Part shown: in pieces, positions 21,547 to 30,658 of the stretch
How the letters are laid out: each line of letters opens with the position of its first letter
Position numbering within the stretch: position 1 is the first letter of the stretch
Source of the DNA: JAXHNE01 sp038316995
Lineage (GTDB): Bacteria; Patescibacteriota; Saccharimonadia; Saccharimonadales; JAXHNE01
DNA: 32,428 bases
Direction: 5' to 3'
NCBI GenBank assembly: GCA_038316995.1
Contig: JBBQAZ010000006.1
Span: 1 to 32,428 of the forward strand
Position numbers and translations under genes: made by a program
Notes under the pieces: model-generated
Database searches by the model: none
What the model saw: only the letters and a program-made list of their open reading frames with translations
Told to the model about the DNA's origin: nothing

Positions 21547-23137
21547 TTTCTCCAAGTATTATAACAAAATTTGCTCCACCCGGGTCGATACTTGAATCAG
21601 GCATACGATTCACGGCAGTCACGCCAAATCTTTTTTCAAGATATGCTTTGGTGTATTTCTTCTCTCCGTTTGTAAGGTCCACAATAATAGTGTCCACCAT
21701 TCCTTTGTTTGGAGCATCAGCAATTGTATTTACCGTATAACCAAACGACTTCAGTTCGTCTGCAGTTCGACCTGCCAGACCACCTACAAAAGTACCGTTG
21801 TACACATCTACAGAGGCGTTTTCATTAGCTAGGAACCCATCGCGGAGTGCATTACGTACAAAATTCTTTATCTCGTCGTACTCAAACACACCAGCACGTG
21901 GAATCACCACAGATAGTCCGCCAATGTTACTGGTCGTCACGAAACTATTCGGTCCATCGGCTAAACCAACAGAAGCAATCTCATTGTTTGGAGTTTCTTG
22001 CATAATTTCGTACACACGCAGCACTTCTTCAGTCTTAAAGTTGCTACTTACGTGATCGCCAAGATCACCCAGGAGCTGATTGATCGTGAGTGGATTTCCG
22101 TATGTTCCAGCGCTAAATACTTTGTCTTTGAGCGCAACCATCACCAGTCTTTGCCTCTCTGCTCTGTCAAAATCCCCACGAGGGCTGGTCTTTCGGGTTC
22201 GAGCAAAAGCCAGACCGCGTTCGCCGTCAAAAGATTCTTGGCCAGTACCAACATCGAGCGTGTAGTTTGATTCTCTATAATATTCATACACCGATAGCTC
22301 TTCTGGAACGTCGATTGTAATACCTCCAACAGTGTCAATCGCCTGCTTAAAGCCGTCAAAATCTACCATCACATGATAGTGAATTGGTATACCGATGGTC
22401 TCCTCTAACGTACTTTCTAGTAATCGAATTCCGGCATCGTCTGGATCTTCATTGTCTTTCACATCATAGTTTTTGCCAGTTGAAAATACCGAATTTATCT
22501 TCATTTCACCAAAGTCGCCAAGATCTACATAGAGATCACGAGGGATACTGAGAAGAGCAGCTTTTTTGTTCACAGGGTCAATGCTGGCAACAATTATAGT
22601 ATCTGTTAGGTCTGCGCCAGCGTGACCTGCGCCGCCTCTACCGAGTAGCAAAACGTTAACTCGACCGTCGCCTTCACCATTTAATCGTGACGGATCAACA
22701 CCCTCTTGAAGTGCAAGTGCATCACCGCCCCCACGAAACACCTTAAGTAGACTTAAGTACCCTTTGCCGAATAAATAACCACCAGACAATAAGAATACAA
22801 TAACAAGAGATGATAAAGCCTTACGTAAAATCTGCTTATTATGTCTTTTGTGTTCATGTTGCTTCTTTCGCTTTGAAGCTTCAGGCATATCAAGTTTAAT
22901 TGATTCTTTGTCACTGCTTTTGGACCATTCAGAAGGAGAGAGTGATGGTTTGCTTGTGCCGTAAAAACCGTCTTTTCTTTTGAAGTCACCGATAGCCGGC
23001 CTTTTAGAATCAACATTAGATAAATTGCTTGCCGGCCTGGTTCGACCTACTCGCTGAGCTCTGCTACCGCCCATAAAACCATCGACAGATGATCCTGAAC
23101 TTCTTTTACCTGGTGTGTTTCGTTTAAAATTATCCAT
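21521..23137 (-). CDS. LytR-CpsA-Psr (LCP) family envelope glycopolymer transferase
   Basis: 538 aa. A long, disordered, basic cytoplasmic tail (1-102) is followed by one TM segment (about 105-127). The LCP domain (about 158-370) shows VNVLLLGRGG, DLTDTIIVASIDP, LLSIPRDLYVDL (Arg200-Asp201), an HYHVMVDFDGFKQAIDTVGGITIDVP stretch and ARTRKTSPRGDFDRAERQR, the residues that bind polyprenyl pyrophosphate and Mg. A LytR_C domain follows (about 430-535; ASVDVYNGTFVGGLAGRTADELKSFGY). LCP enzymes attach lipid-linked glycopolymers to the wall, using carriers made by UppS. A TATAAA box 9 nt before the ATG suggests a near-leaderless message. Confidence 0.92.
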   Translation of the reverse strand: MDNFKRNTPGKRSSGSSVDGFMGGSRAQRVGRTRPASNLSNVDSKRPAIGDFKRKDGFYGTSKPSLSPSEWSKSSDKESIKLDMPEASKRKKQHEHKRHNKQILRKALSSLVIVFLLSGGYLFGKGYLSLLKVFRGGGDALALQEGVDPSRLNGEGDGRVNVLLLGRGGAGHAGADLTDTIIVASIDPVNKKAALLSIPRDLYVDLGDFGEMKINSVFSTGKNYDVKDNEDPDDAGIRLLESTLEETIGIPIHYHVMVDFDGFKQAIDTVGGITIDVPEELSVYEYYRESNYTLDVGTGQESFDGERGLAFARTRKTSPRGDFDRAERQRLVMVALKDKVFSAGTYGNPLTINQLLGDLGDHVSSNFKTEEVLRVYEIMQETPNNEIASVGLADGPNSFVTTSNIGGLSVVIPRAGVFEYDEIKNFVRNALRDGFLANENASVDVYNGTFVGGLAGRTADELKSFGYTVNTIADAPNKGMVDTIIVDLTNGEKKYTKAYLEKRFGVTAVNRMPDSSIDPGGANFVIILGENEERRLEN

Positions 23138-23234
23138 TCTAAGTTGTTTATAAGTGTACCTGTTAATGCTTATGTTTTACTAATTGTTTTAGGTTTATTT
23201 ATCAAAAGTCGTTATAGTGTTGCCAGGAAAAGTC
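23138..23234. promoter_or_regulatory. Divergent promoter region between the LCP gene and lepB
   Basis: On the minus strand TATAAA (23152-23147) predicts a start near 23140, 2-3 nt before the LCP ATG. On the plus strand TATAGT (23213-23218) predicts a start near 23225, giving lepB a 10-nt leader that contains AGGA. Neither has a convincing -35. The short region between the two holds no gene. Confidence 0.45.
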
Positions 23235-23912
23235 ATGCAACAAGACCACACTATACCACAGTCGGACGAACAATATACACCATCTTTTGAACAACCAAAT
23301 GGTGACTTAGAGCCACAACTTCCACCAGAGAAGAAACGACATCCTATCCGAAGCTTTTTAGCAAATTTCGGAATTCTTATAGCAGCGCCCTTAATCGCAC
23401 TCCTATTAATTGCGTTTGTTTTTCAATCTTACGAAGTAGACGGCCCAAGCATGCAAAACACACTACAGGACAAAGACCGACTCGTTGTACTCAAGCTTGG
23501 CAAAACCATTGCTAGTGCAAGAAATAAAGACTATATACCAGATCGCTACAGTATTATTATTTTCCACAAAGGCGATATAACAGAACTTGAATCTGGTGAT
23601 CGTCAACTAGTTAAGCGTGTTATTGCCCTTCCTGGAGAAAGAGTTACAGTCCAAGAAGGCGTAGTCACTGTATATAACGATGACCATCCAAACGGTTTTA
23701 ATCCAGACACCAAAACCGAATCTACTAAGGATATTAAAGGCCCAACTCAAGGTAACATTGACCTGACCGTTAAGTCGGGTGAACTATTTGTGCTTGGCGA
23801 TAACAGAAATAATTCATCTGATTCACGGGTATTTGGGACAATAGACAATAGTAGCGTTGTTGGAGAACTTGCACTACGAATATTCCCATTCAGTTCATTT
23901 AAATCATTCTAA
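23235..23912 (+). CDS. lepB: Signal peptidase I
   Basis: 225 aa. A Pro/Gln-rich cytoplasmic N-terminus (1-40) is followed by one TM segment (about 43-64) and the catalytic domain. The serine lies in YEVDGPSMQNTL (about residues 66-77) and the general-base lysine in RQLVKRVIALPGERVTV, with the later box GDNRNNSSDSRVFG. It cleaves exported proteins on the outer face; the large secreted proteins at 25-32 kb are likely clients. I start at the ATG at 23235, which has AGGA 6 nt upstream. A GTG at 23217 is in frame but overlaps the -10 box. It converges with parB (8 nt). Confidence 0.94.
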   Translation: MQQDHTIPQSDEQYTPSFEQPNGDLEPQLPPEKKRHPIRSFLANFGILIAAPLIALLLIAFVFQSYEVDGPSMQNTLQDKDRLVVLKLGKTIASARNKDYIPDRYSIIIFHKGDITELESGDRQLVKRVIALPGERVTVQEGVVTVYNDDHPNGFNPDTKTESTKDIKGPTQGNIDLTVKSGELFVLGDNRNNSSDSRVFGTIDNSSVVGELALRIFPFSSFKSF

Positions 23913-23920
23913 ATAACTAT

Positions 23921-24787
23921 CTAACTCAGCTTTTCTAGTAACGATCCTAGCTCTTCATCGTTTTTGAATGTTATTTCTATCCGTCCACCCTTTGCAGTCC
24001 TCCGGAGTCTTACATCTGTAGAAAGACGCTTTTCCAACTTCTTTGTCTCTATTGTTTTTACAACTAATCGTTGACTTGCAGACTTAGATTGATCTGTCTT
24101 TTTTTGGTTTTTAACACCTAAGACATACTGCTCGGCTTGGCGCACTGTCAATTTTTTATCTATTATTTGCTGCAAAAGTTTAGCTTGGTCAATAGGCGAA
24201 TCTTTTATGGCTAGTAATGCTCTTGCGTGACCTTCTGTTATCTTGCCGTCACGTAGTGCTGCCTTTGCTTGTTCTGGAAGTTGGAGTAAGCGAACAATAT
24301 TATTTACAGTCGTTGCGGCTTTGCCGAGTCGTTTTGCTATTTCGTTATATGCGACATTAAACTGTTGGTGCAGCCGTTCTATGGAAATTGCTTGCTCTAG
24401 CGGAGACAAATCAACCCTTTGTACATTTTCAATCAATGCAATCTCTAGTCGCTCGATATTTTCTGTAGAACGCACAATGCATGGAACGGTCTTTAACCCT
24501 GCAAGCTTTGCCGCACGCCACCGCCTCTCCCCTGCAACTATTGTATACATTTTTTGTTCATCAATGGTTACAATCAACGGTTGCAGTATTCCATGTCGTT
24601 TTATAGAAGTTGCAAGCTCCTCTAGCTTGCTCTCATCAAAATGAGTTCGTGGCTGGTTTTTGTCAGCTTGAACAGCATCAATGGGTATATTCTGTATTCG
24701 CTCATTTTTTTCCAGCAGTGCTGCAGTATCTATAGTTTTAGGAATTAATGAATCAAGCCCACGCCCGAGTCCAGTATTAGCTGACAT
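23921..24787 (-). CDS. parB: Chromosome-partitioning protein ParB
   Basis: 288 aa. The N-terminal ParA-stimulating motif GLGRGLDSLIP (6-16) is followed by the ParB/Srx CTPase domain (about 31-120) with QPRTHF, HGILQPL and the GERRWRAAKLAGL box (86-98), then an HTH domain (about 130-195; NEIAKRLGKAATTVNNIVRLL) that reads parS. A Lys/Arg-rich linker leads to a C-terminal dimerisation segment. The start overlaps the end of parA by 11 nt. No canonical parS (TGTTTCACGTGAAACA) was seen in the window. Confidence 0.95.
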   Translation of the reverse strand: MSANTGLGRGLDSLIPKTIDTAALLEKNERIQNIPIDAVQADKNQPRTHFDESKLEELATSIKRHGILQPLIVTIDEQKMYTIVAGERRWRAAKLAGLKTVPCIVRSTENIERLEIALIENVQRVDLSPLEQAISIERLHQQFNVAYNEIAKRLGKAATTVNNIVRLLQLPEQAKAALRDGKITEGHARALLAIKDSPIDQAKLLQQIIDKKLTVRQAEQYVLGVKNQKKTDQSKSASQRLVVKTIETKKLEKRLSTDVRLRRTAKGGRIEITFKNDEELGSLLEKLS

Positions 24788-25535
24788 GACTTAACACCTC
24801 CTTTGCAAGAGCTTTGTAAGCCCGTGCGCCTTTTGACCATTTATCATGCTCTGCAATTGTCTTTCCGTAACTTGGTGCTTCTGCCAAACGAATGTTCCGA
24901 GGTATTACAGTCTTAAACAATGATTCCCCAAAATGCTTGGCAAGTTCATCTTTAACCTGGCCAGATAAACTTGTTCTATTGTCATACATAGTCAGTACCA
25001 CCCCAAGAATAGTCAGTTCGCTATTTAACCCAGATCGCACATCTTGTATCACCGAAAGCAACTGACTAAGTCCTTCAAGTGCGTAATATTCCGCCTGCAC
25101 CGGCATTAAAGTGCTGTTGGCAGCTGTCAGCGCATTTACTGTCAGCAGCCCAAGAGACGGCGGACAGTCAATCAAGATAATATCGTGAGAACTTGCAGAT
25201 AGTGCATTTTTAAGTAGAAATTCACGTTGTGCGACATTAACCATATCGACTTCAGCTGATGCCAAGTTCGCATTACTCGGCACAAGAAAAACGTTTGGCG
25301 TGTTTGTAGCAACAATTGTCTGGTCAAGTGAAGCCTGAGAAAATAACACATCATAAAGAGCTGATTTTAAAGAATGCTTGTCCACGCCAAAACCACTTGT
25401 TGCATTACCTTGTGGATCGGCATCAACAACCAACACTGATTTACCTAGCTTTGCTAAATATGCGGCTAGATTGATTGTGGTGGTGGTTTTACCAACTCCA
25501 CCTTTTTGATTTATTACCGCTATGCGGTGACTCAT
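24777..25535 (-). CDS. parA: Chromosome-partitioning ATPase ParA (Soj)
   Basis: 252 aa. The deviant Walker A motif is KGGVGKTTTTINLAAYLA (11-28), Walker A' is VVDADPQGNATSG, and Walker B is ILIDCPPSLGLLTVNAL. It forms DNA-bound ATP dimers that move ParB-parS complexes. AGGGG lies 7 nt upstream of the ATG. It overlaps parB by 11 nt, the usual parAB order. Confidence 0.95.
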   Translation of the reverse strand: MSHRIAVINQKGGVGKTTTTINLAAYLAKLGKSVLVVDADPQGNATSGFGVDKHSLKSALYDVLFSQASLDQTIVATNTPNVFLVPSNANLASAEVDMVNVAQREFLLKNALSASSHDIILIDCPPSLGLLTVNALTAANSTLMPVQAEYYALEGLSQLLSVIQDVRSGLNSELTILGVVLTMYDNRTSLSGQVKDELAKHFGESLFKTVIPRNIRLAEAPSYGKTIAEHDKWSKGARAYKALAKEVLSHVS

Positions 25536-25712
25536 ATTGTACCCCTGTCTTATATATAGATTACCACTATAGACCTGCTGAGTAAACGATGCTTACTGAG
25601 CCTATAATTTACGTAAATACATCTACCGTAAACTGCCTTGTTCACCTTTTATGATTATTTATTACTGTATGTCATGAGTTGTCTGTTTCTATAATCATAG
25701 TTAAATGTAGCC
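25536..25712. promoter_or_regulatory. Intergenic region upstream of parA with inverted repeats
   Basis: No gene is visible in these 177 bp. It contains a perfect 12-bp palindrome ATTTACGTAAAT (25607-25618), an AGTAA/TTACT inverted repeat (about 25581-25597), three GTAAA(C/T) words (25582, 25613, 25628) and ATGATTAT/ATAATCAT (25651-25658 / 25691-25698). A minus-strand TATATA/TATAAG box lies just upstream of the parA ribosome site. The palindrome shares the central ACGT with parS but not its flanks, so a ParA/ParB operator role is only a possibility. Confidence 0.35.
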
Positions 25713-28700
25713 TTAGTTTGTGTTTGTTGCTTCCTCTACCGTAAAGCGAATTCTATCAACTGTCATATTTGCACCACTGCTCGTTGCTGAATCCGAACAA
25801 AGAGTATAAAACACCTGGCTTGTCGTGGCTGGTGTGTCAACGAAAATTATAGTAGAGCTGGCAATCTCACCGGAGTTAGTCGTGAACGTTGAGCCTTTCG
25901 ACCCAACTACTGTTCCTGTTCCGCATATTGGAATAATACCTATTGAACGCTCTACCCTAAAGACCAGTGATCTATCCTGCGAAGTTGAGCTGCTTACCTC
26001 CACGACAAAACTACCGATCACTGAGCGAGCAGCTGTGGATGGGGTAAGGTTTGGATATGAATTATTGTTTTCTGCTCCAGTGTTCCAATAATTTGTAATA
26101 TTATTAGCTGCTGCTGCGTTTGCGACCGTATCAATGAAACTTCTTATCTGTCGGGTTCCAATACAATCTTTCCAAATTCCCTCCTCATAACACCTAAACT
26201 TGGATGTTGAAGTGTTATAGTACATAGCACCGTTTATTCCAGTTGGATCCGATGCCGAAGAGTAACTATCGACTACCAGCATAATAGCTGTTGCGTCAGT
26301 CGTAGATGAACCAATATTAACGACATTTCCACTGCTATTTACCGTAAAGTAAGATACCGTTCCACCAGCATTTCTTACTCGCAGAGCTGCTGTAGATGTA
26401 GACCTTATATCAGTAGTACCATCTAGTGCAACGCTAAAGTTTGTAGAACTTATCACCAATGGACTATTAGCTCCACCTATTGAAATTTGGCCGGTAGAAG
26501 TTCCAGTATTTATATTTGTTGGATTATTGGAGTTAGCGTTTAAATTAATCGTGCCTGTAAGTGTGGCTCCGCCGCTTATAGTTGCAAGCCCTGACGCTCC
26601 AATTGTCGTAACCCCAGCCAGAGGCCCTGTATTAATTATTCCCCCACTATTGAGATTCAAGTTGCCGCTTGTGAAGGTCATTCCTGTAATACCACTAAGT
26701 GCACCGACATTTATGATGAGTCCGTTAATAGTGTTGCCGGTGATTGCAGCGGTGATTGCGCCGGATGCACCAATAGTTGTGATGCCACTTAGGGCTCCGG
26801 CACTGGTTACATCAAAATTAGTTGAATCAATAACGAGTGGAGCTGATCCGCCACCAATAGTGACTGTTCCAGTTGATGTACCTATGTTGATGTTAGTGGC
26901 AAAGTTGGAACTAGCGTTTAGCGATACGATTCCACCTATTGATGTGATTGCTCCTGTGTTACCTATGCCAGTGATGTTTGTTAACGCACCAGCATTAGTC
27001 AGCCTCGTAATACTATTAGTTTGAATGACACCAGCGGTCGTGTTTATATTACCACTTGCCGTAATTGACGTAACACCACTTAGTGCACCCGCATTAATAA
27101 TCAGTCCATTAATAGTATCTGTTGTTGTAGCTCCTGTTATTGCACCGGATAATCCAAGGGTAGTGATGTTGGTGAGTGCTCCAGCATTAGTAAGTCTGGT
27201 TATGCTGTTGGTTTGGAATCCACCGGCGGTAGTATTGATGTTTCCAGATCCACTAATTGTTGTTCCGCCAGATATTGCACCGGATAAAGTCAGGCTAGTG
27301 ACACTACTGAGTGCACCACTGTTAATTACTAGACCATTGATGGTGTTGCCAGTTGTTGCGGCGGTGATTGCTCCGGACGCTGAAATGGTAGTAATTCCAC
27401 TAAGCGCACCTGAGCTATTGACTCTAAAGTTAGTGGAGTCAATAACAAGTGGCGCAGCAGTATTGCCGATAGATATTTGTCCGGTTGTTGTGCCGGTACC
27501 AATGCTGGTAGTGTTCGTACCTGCATTGTTGTTCAGCGAGATTACCCCAGTAGTTGTTTGACCTCCGGTGTTTTGTATCTGACCAATCCCGGCATTAAGA
27601 CCAACACTAGTGACAAGGCCTGTAGCGTTAACGGTAGTTGCTCCAGCTATTGAGCCAGTGTTAGTTATGCCGCCGTTGTTTAGATTTAGGCTGCCACTTG
27701 TGAAGGTCATGCCAGTAACACCACTTAGGGCTCCGGCGTTAATAATCAGTCCATTAATAGTATCTGTTGTTGTAGCTCCTGTTATTGCTCCAGATAATCC
27801 AAGCGTAGTGATGTTGGTGAGTGCTCCAGCATTAGTAAGTCTGGTTATGCTGTTTGTTTGTAGACCACCACCAGTGGTATTTATGTTGCCAGATCCAGTA
27901 ATTGTTGTTCCGCCAGATATTGCACCGGATAGAGTCAGGCTGGTAACACTACTTAGTGCGCCACTGTTAATTACTAGACCATTGATGGTGTTGACGCTTG
28001 TAGCGGCAGTGATTGCGCCGGACGCTGAGATGGTTGTAATGCCACTTAGGGCTCCGGCACTACTAACGTCAAAGTTAGTAGAATCGATTACAAATGCAGT
28101 ATTGTTATCTCCAAGAGTTAGTGTGCCATTGCCGGTAAAGGATAAATTGTTGCTTGCGAGTGCAAGTGAAGTATTGCCAACGAGTGTTCCACCTAGCCCA
28201 ACTGTGTTTGATGTGCGAGTAAGTCCATTGTTAAATGTGAGTGGTGATTCGAAATCAGTGCCGCCCGTTGCCAGTCCTACGTTACCCGATGCATCCACTT
28301 TAAGTATTCCTGCTACAGATGCAAAGCTATTAAAAACAAGGCTACCAGTGGTGCTGATACCCGTAATATTGGTAAGTGCACCGGCGTTAGTCAGTCGAGT
28401 GACGCTGTTGGTTTGGAGTGCTCCAGCTGTGGTATTGATGTTGCCAGATCCAGTGAATGTTGTTCCGCCAGATATTGCACCGGAAAGAGTCAGGCTGGTG
28501 ATATTAGTAAGTGCACCGGCGTTAGTTAGTCTGGTGACGCTGTTGGTTTGGAGTGCTCCAGCTGTGGTATTGATGTTGCCTGAACCAGCGTAGGTAGTTC
28601 CACCAGATATGGCACCAGTTAGTCCTAGGGTGGTGATGTTGGTTAATGCCCCGGCATTAGTTAGCCTCGTAACACTGTTAGTTTGAATAACACCAGCAGT

Positions 28701-30377
28701 AGTATTGATATTGCCTGAAGCAGTAATGGTCGTGACACCGGCTAGTGAGCCTGTGCTTACGATACCCCCATTAGCTAAATTAAGATTACCACTAACAAAA
28801 GTAATTCCCGTTACTCCTGAAACTGTACCTGAGTTAGTGATCCCACCAGAGTTATTATTAATTCCACCCGTAATGTTTGCGCCCCCTGAAATAACCGTAA
28901 GACCAGTAATGTTTTGGAGTGCCCCAGCATTGGTCAGTCGCAGGGTACCATTAGTGCTAAAATTGCCGTTTACAAGATTAGCATTACCAGCTGTGTCGAT
29001 AGTAAATTGAGTAACCGAATCCGTGATGAAGCCTAGACTATTGGTATCGGTAGTACCGAGAATAGCTGGGGATCCAAAGGCGTTTCCGTTTTGTACGAAT
29101 TCTGTTCCGCCTCCACCGCCGGTAGCTGTTAACGACTTCCATAACGAGCCATTGTAACCCTCAAAATCAGTACCGGTCCAGCGCAAGGTTCCGGCGTTAG
29201 TATTTGTAGTTGTCCCGAGACGAATAGCTCCTGTAATGTCAAGCAATTCCGCCGGTGAGCTTGTTCCAATCCCTACGCGACCATCTGCACGCACATAAAG
29301 TCCCTGAGTGGCGCCATTATTGCTGGTTGCTCTTAAGACGTACTGACCGGTACCACTAGATTCAACATCAATACTCAACCCGTTTCCATTAGCATTTGTA
29401 CTATCGAGTAATGCAAGTACACCCGTACCGGCGTTTGTTAATCGCAACCCGTCCACAGCACCTGTTGAAAGCTGTTCTAACCCAAGCAGGTACCCTGAAT
29501 CAGTTCCAAGTAATGCTGGGTTTCGAATTATAAGTGAATCATCATTGTTCGTTAGTGCAATTACAGAATCACCTCCGTTTGTATCATTATCGTATGCCGT
29601 CTGGAGTGTTGTGTTTCCGCCAAGCACACTGTCGTCGTCAGAACATTCAAGCTCTCCAGAAGCATTTGCTGTAATTGCGCCTCCGTTTACGTTTCCCGAA
29701 CAATTTAGAGTTGTTGTTATTGTTCCTGTTTTAGAAATACTAAATACGTCCCCACCATTGCCCTGGAATTGAGCCAGAAGCCCTGCACCGGTTTGATTTA
29801 TGCGGAGTGCTGCGAGAGCACTATTGACTGCTTGGATGTTAGATGGCGCTAACTGGACCAGCTCATTAGCACCAATTGTTCCACTACCGTTCGTGAGTGT
29901 TTCTGACTGGTTAGCCCGAAATGCGTATGGAACAGCCGTGAGTTTAATTCGAGGTGTCATTTCGCCGTCACCGTTCACATTCATTGTCATCCACTTTTGC
30001 TGCGACCAATCAATTGCTCCAAAAGCAGTTACCGATCCAAGCTCCGTACTAAAATATCCATTCTTTACCTGAACCGTAGCCTGAGTCTCGCTCCAGACAC
30101 TACTGCCACCAGTTAGTGAATTGTAAAAACTAAACTCGATCGAATAGCTTCCGTCAGAAACTAGCGAACCATTCGCCTTGTAAAGTCGAGCCTGAAAGTT
30201 AAGCGTGTCGGCAGTTGCTGCATATACGCGCGTAGGCATATACGCGCGCGTATAAGAAAATACCCCAAGGAACAATAAAACACATAACAAAGCCCTACCA
30301 GTAGTAGGCTTAACCATCCTGAATGCTATACGCAGACAGTGTCGTACAATATTTCGAGCAAGTGCTCGGTCAGTCAT
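25713..30377 (-). CDS. Giant secreted repeat protein, tail-fibre/adhesin-like
   Basis: 1554 aa from the ATG at 30377; a TTG at 30446 would add 23 residues. A Sec-type signal lies near residues 28-55 (hydrophobic LLCVLLFLGVFSY) with cleavage likely near VYAATA. The first domain (about 55-155, LNFQARLYKANGSLVSDGSYSIEF) is typical of secreted CPR proteins. Then come Gly/Thr/Asn-rich segments with RADGRVGIGTSSPAELLDITG, the motif common in tail fibres and S74-containing proteins, and a long repeat region with six exact TRLTNAGALTNIT copies, probably a beta-solenoid or fibre shaft. Near the C-terminus YYNTSTSKFRCYEEGIWKDCIG resembles phage fibre tips. No peptidase S74 domain, LPXTG or anchor is visible. 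Almost no Cys or Trp. Host attachment is a guess. Confidence 0.8.
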   Translation of the reverse strand: MTDRALARNIVRHCLRIAFRMVKPTTGRALLCVLLFLGVFSYTRAYMPTRVYAATADTLNFQARLYKANGSLVSDGSYSIEFSFYNSLTGGSSVWSETQATVQVKNGYFSTELGSVTAFGAIDWSQQKWMTMNVNGDGEMTPRIKLTAVPYAFRANQSETLTNGSGTIGANELVQLAPSNIQAVNSALAALRINQTGAGLLAQFQGNGGDVFSISKTGTITTTLNCSGNVNGGAITANASGELECSDDDSVLGGNTTLQTAYDNDTNGGDSVIALTNNDDSLIIRNPALLGTDSGYLLGLEQLSTGAVDGLRLTNAGTGVLALLDSTNANGNGLSIDVESSGTGQYVLRATSNNGATQGLYVRADGRVGIGTSSPAELLDITGAIRLGTTTNTNAGTLRWTGTDFEGYNGSLWKSLTATGGGGGTEFVQNGNAFGSPAILGTTDTNSLGFITDSVTQFTIDTAGNANLVNGNFSTNGTLRLTNAGALQNITGLTVISGGANITGGINNNSGGITNSGTVSGVTGITFVSGNLNLANGGIVSTGSLAGVTTITASGNINTTAGVIQTNSVTRLTNAGALTNITTLGLTGAISGGTTYAGSGNINTTAGALQTNSVTRLTNAGALTNITSLTLSGAISGGTTFTGSGNINTTAGALQTNSVTRLTNAGALTNITGISTTGSLVFNSFASVAGILKVDASGNVGLATGGTDFESPLTFNNGLTRTSNTVGLGGTLVGNTSLALASNNLSFTGNGTLTLGDNNTAFVIDSTNFDVSSAGALSGITTISASGAITAATSVNTINGLVINSGALSSVTSLTLSGAISGGTTITGSGNINTTGGGLQTNSITRLTNAGALTNITTLGLSGAITGATTTDTINGLIINAGALSGVTGMTFTSGSLNLNNGGITNTGSIAGATTVNATGLVTSVGLNAGIGQIQNTGGQTTTGVISLNNNAGTNTTSIGTGTTTGQISIGNTAAPLVIDSTNFRVNSSGALSGITTISASGAITAATTGNTINGLVINSGALSSVTSLTLSGAISGGTTISGSGNINTTAGGFQTNSITRLTNAGALTNITTLGLSGAITGATTTDTINGLIINAGALSGVTSITASGNINTTAGVIQTNSITRLTNAGALTNITGIGNTGAITSIGGIVSLNASSNFATNINIGTSTGTVTIGGGSAPLVIDSTNFDVTSAGALSGITTIGASGAITAAITGNTINGLIINVGALSGITGMTFTSGNLNLNSGGIINTGPLAGVTTIGASGLATISGGATLTGTINLNANSNNPTNINTGTSTGQISIGGANSPLVISSTNFSVALDGTTDIRSTSTAALRVRNAGGTVSYFTVNSSGNVVNIGSSTTDATAIMLVVDSYSSASDPTGINGAMYYNTSTSKFRCYEEGIWKDCIGTRQIRSFIDTVANAAAANNITNYWNTGAENNNSYPNLTPSTAARSVIGSFVVEVSSSTSQDRSLVFRVERSIGIIPICGTGTVVGSKGSTFTTNSGEIASSTIIFVDTPATTSQVFYTLCSDSATSSGANMTVDRIRFTVEEATNTN
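26690..28750 (-). repeat. Intragenic near-identical repeats in the giant surface protein
   Basis: DNA modules of about 100-250 bp recur in different orders. For example, about 120 bp near 27104-27225 reappears near 27739-27860 with only a handful of differences, and units coding RLTNAGALTNIT lie near 26975, 27170, 27810, 28370, 28505 and 28640. Each unit combines the same words (SGAISGGTT, GNINTTAG, TINGL-INxGALS, PLVIDSTNF). Such repeats allow copy-number change by recombination. They also make the assembly here worth confirming. Confidence 0.8.
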
Positions 30378-30446
30378 GAATTGTCCGTCTTTGTTTTTTG
30401 TGTTTATTTCTTGTCCCGCTTTTTTCCGATTTTGAGTAGTCTGCAA

Positions 30447-30658
30447 TCAGATTGCGAACCCTAGTGAAAAGTTGCCGGGATGATCCGTTTTTGTTTTTGT
30501 CGAATCTACTACTATTTTACACTTTTTAACCCTTGCTTGTAAAGTGTTACTTCCCTGTTGCGAAAGTATCTCGTAACCGCGATAAATTCGCCTTCACGCC
30601 TGATACCCAAGGTATAAAGATTTATACCAACTAGCCGTATTATACTAGTATTACAATA
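30447..30658. promoter_or_regulatory. Intergenic region upstream of the giant protein, rich in palindromes
   Basis: No gene is visible in these 212 bp. A minus-strand promoter TTTACA-18 bp-TAAAAT (30543-30538 / 30519-30514) predicts a start near 30507 and a leader of about 130 nt to the ATG. Upstream of it lie GGTATAAA-GA-TTTATACC (30611-30628), an 18-bp inverted repeat, and AGTATT-AC-AATACT (30647-30660), overlapping the stop of the next gene. GCAATC-A-GATTGC (30442-30454) sits at the proximal end. The layout suggests a regulated promoter; no terminator with a U tract was seen. Confidence 0.45.

Noticed and set aside
935..25535. Recoded UGA (Gly or Trp) as in other CPR lineages
   Set aside because: Genes such as the large protease end at TGA in a functional ATGA overlap, and no conserved protein needs an in-frame TGA.
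26527..28593. Long plus-strand open frames (165, 178 and 327 codons) opposite the giant repeat gene
   Set aside because: They are Val/Pro/Leu/Ala-rich mirror images of the Gly/Thr/Asn/Ala-rich repeats on the minus strand, lack ribosome sites, and have no recognisable domain. The minus-strand frame is continuous with a signal peptide.
26690..28750. CRISPR-like repeated DNA
   Set aside because: Repeats are of variable length, lie in frame within a coding sequence, have no unique regular spacers and no cas genes nearby.
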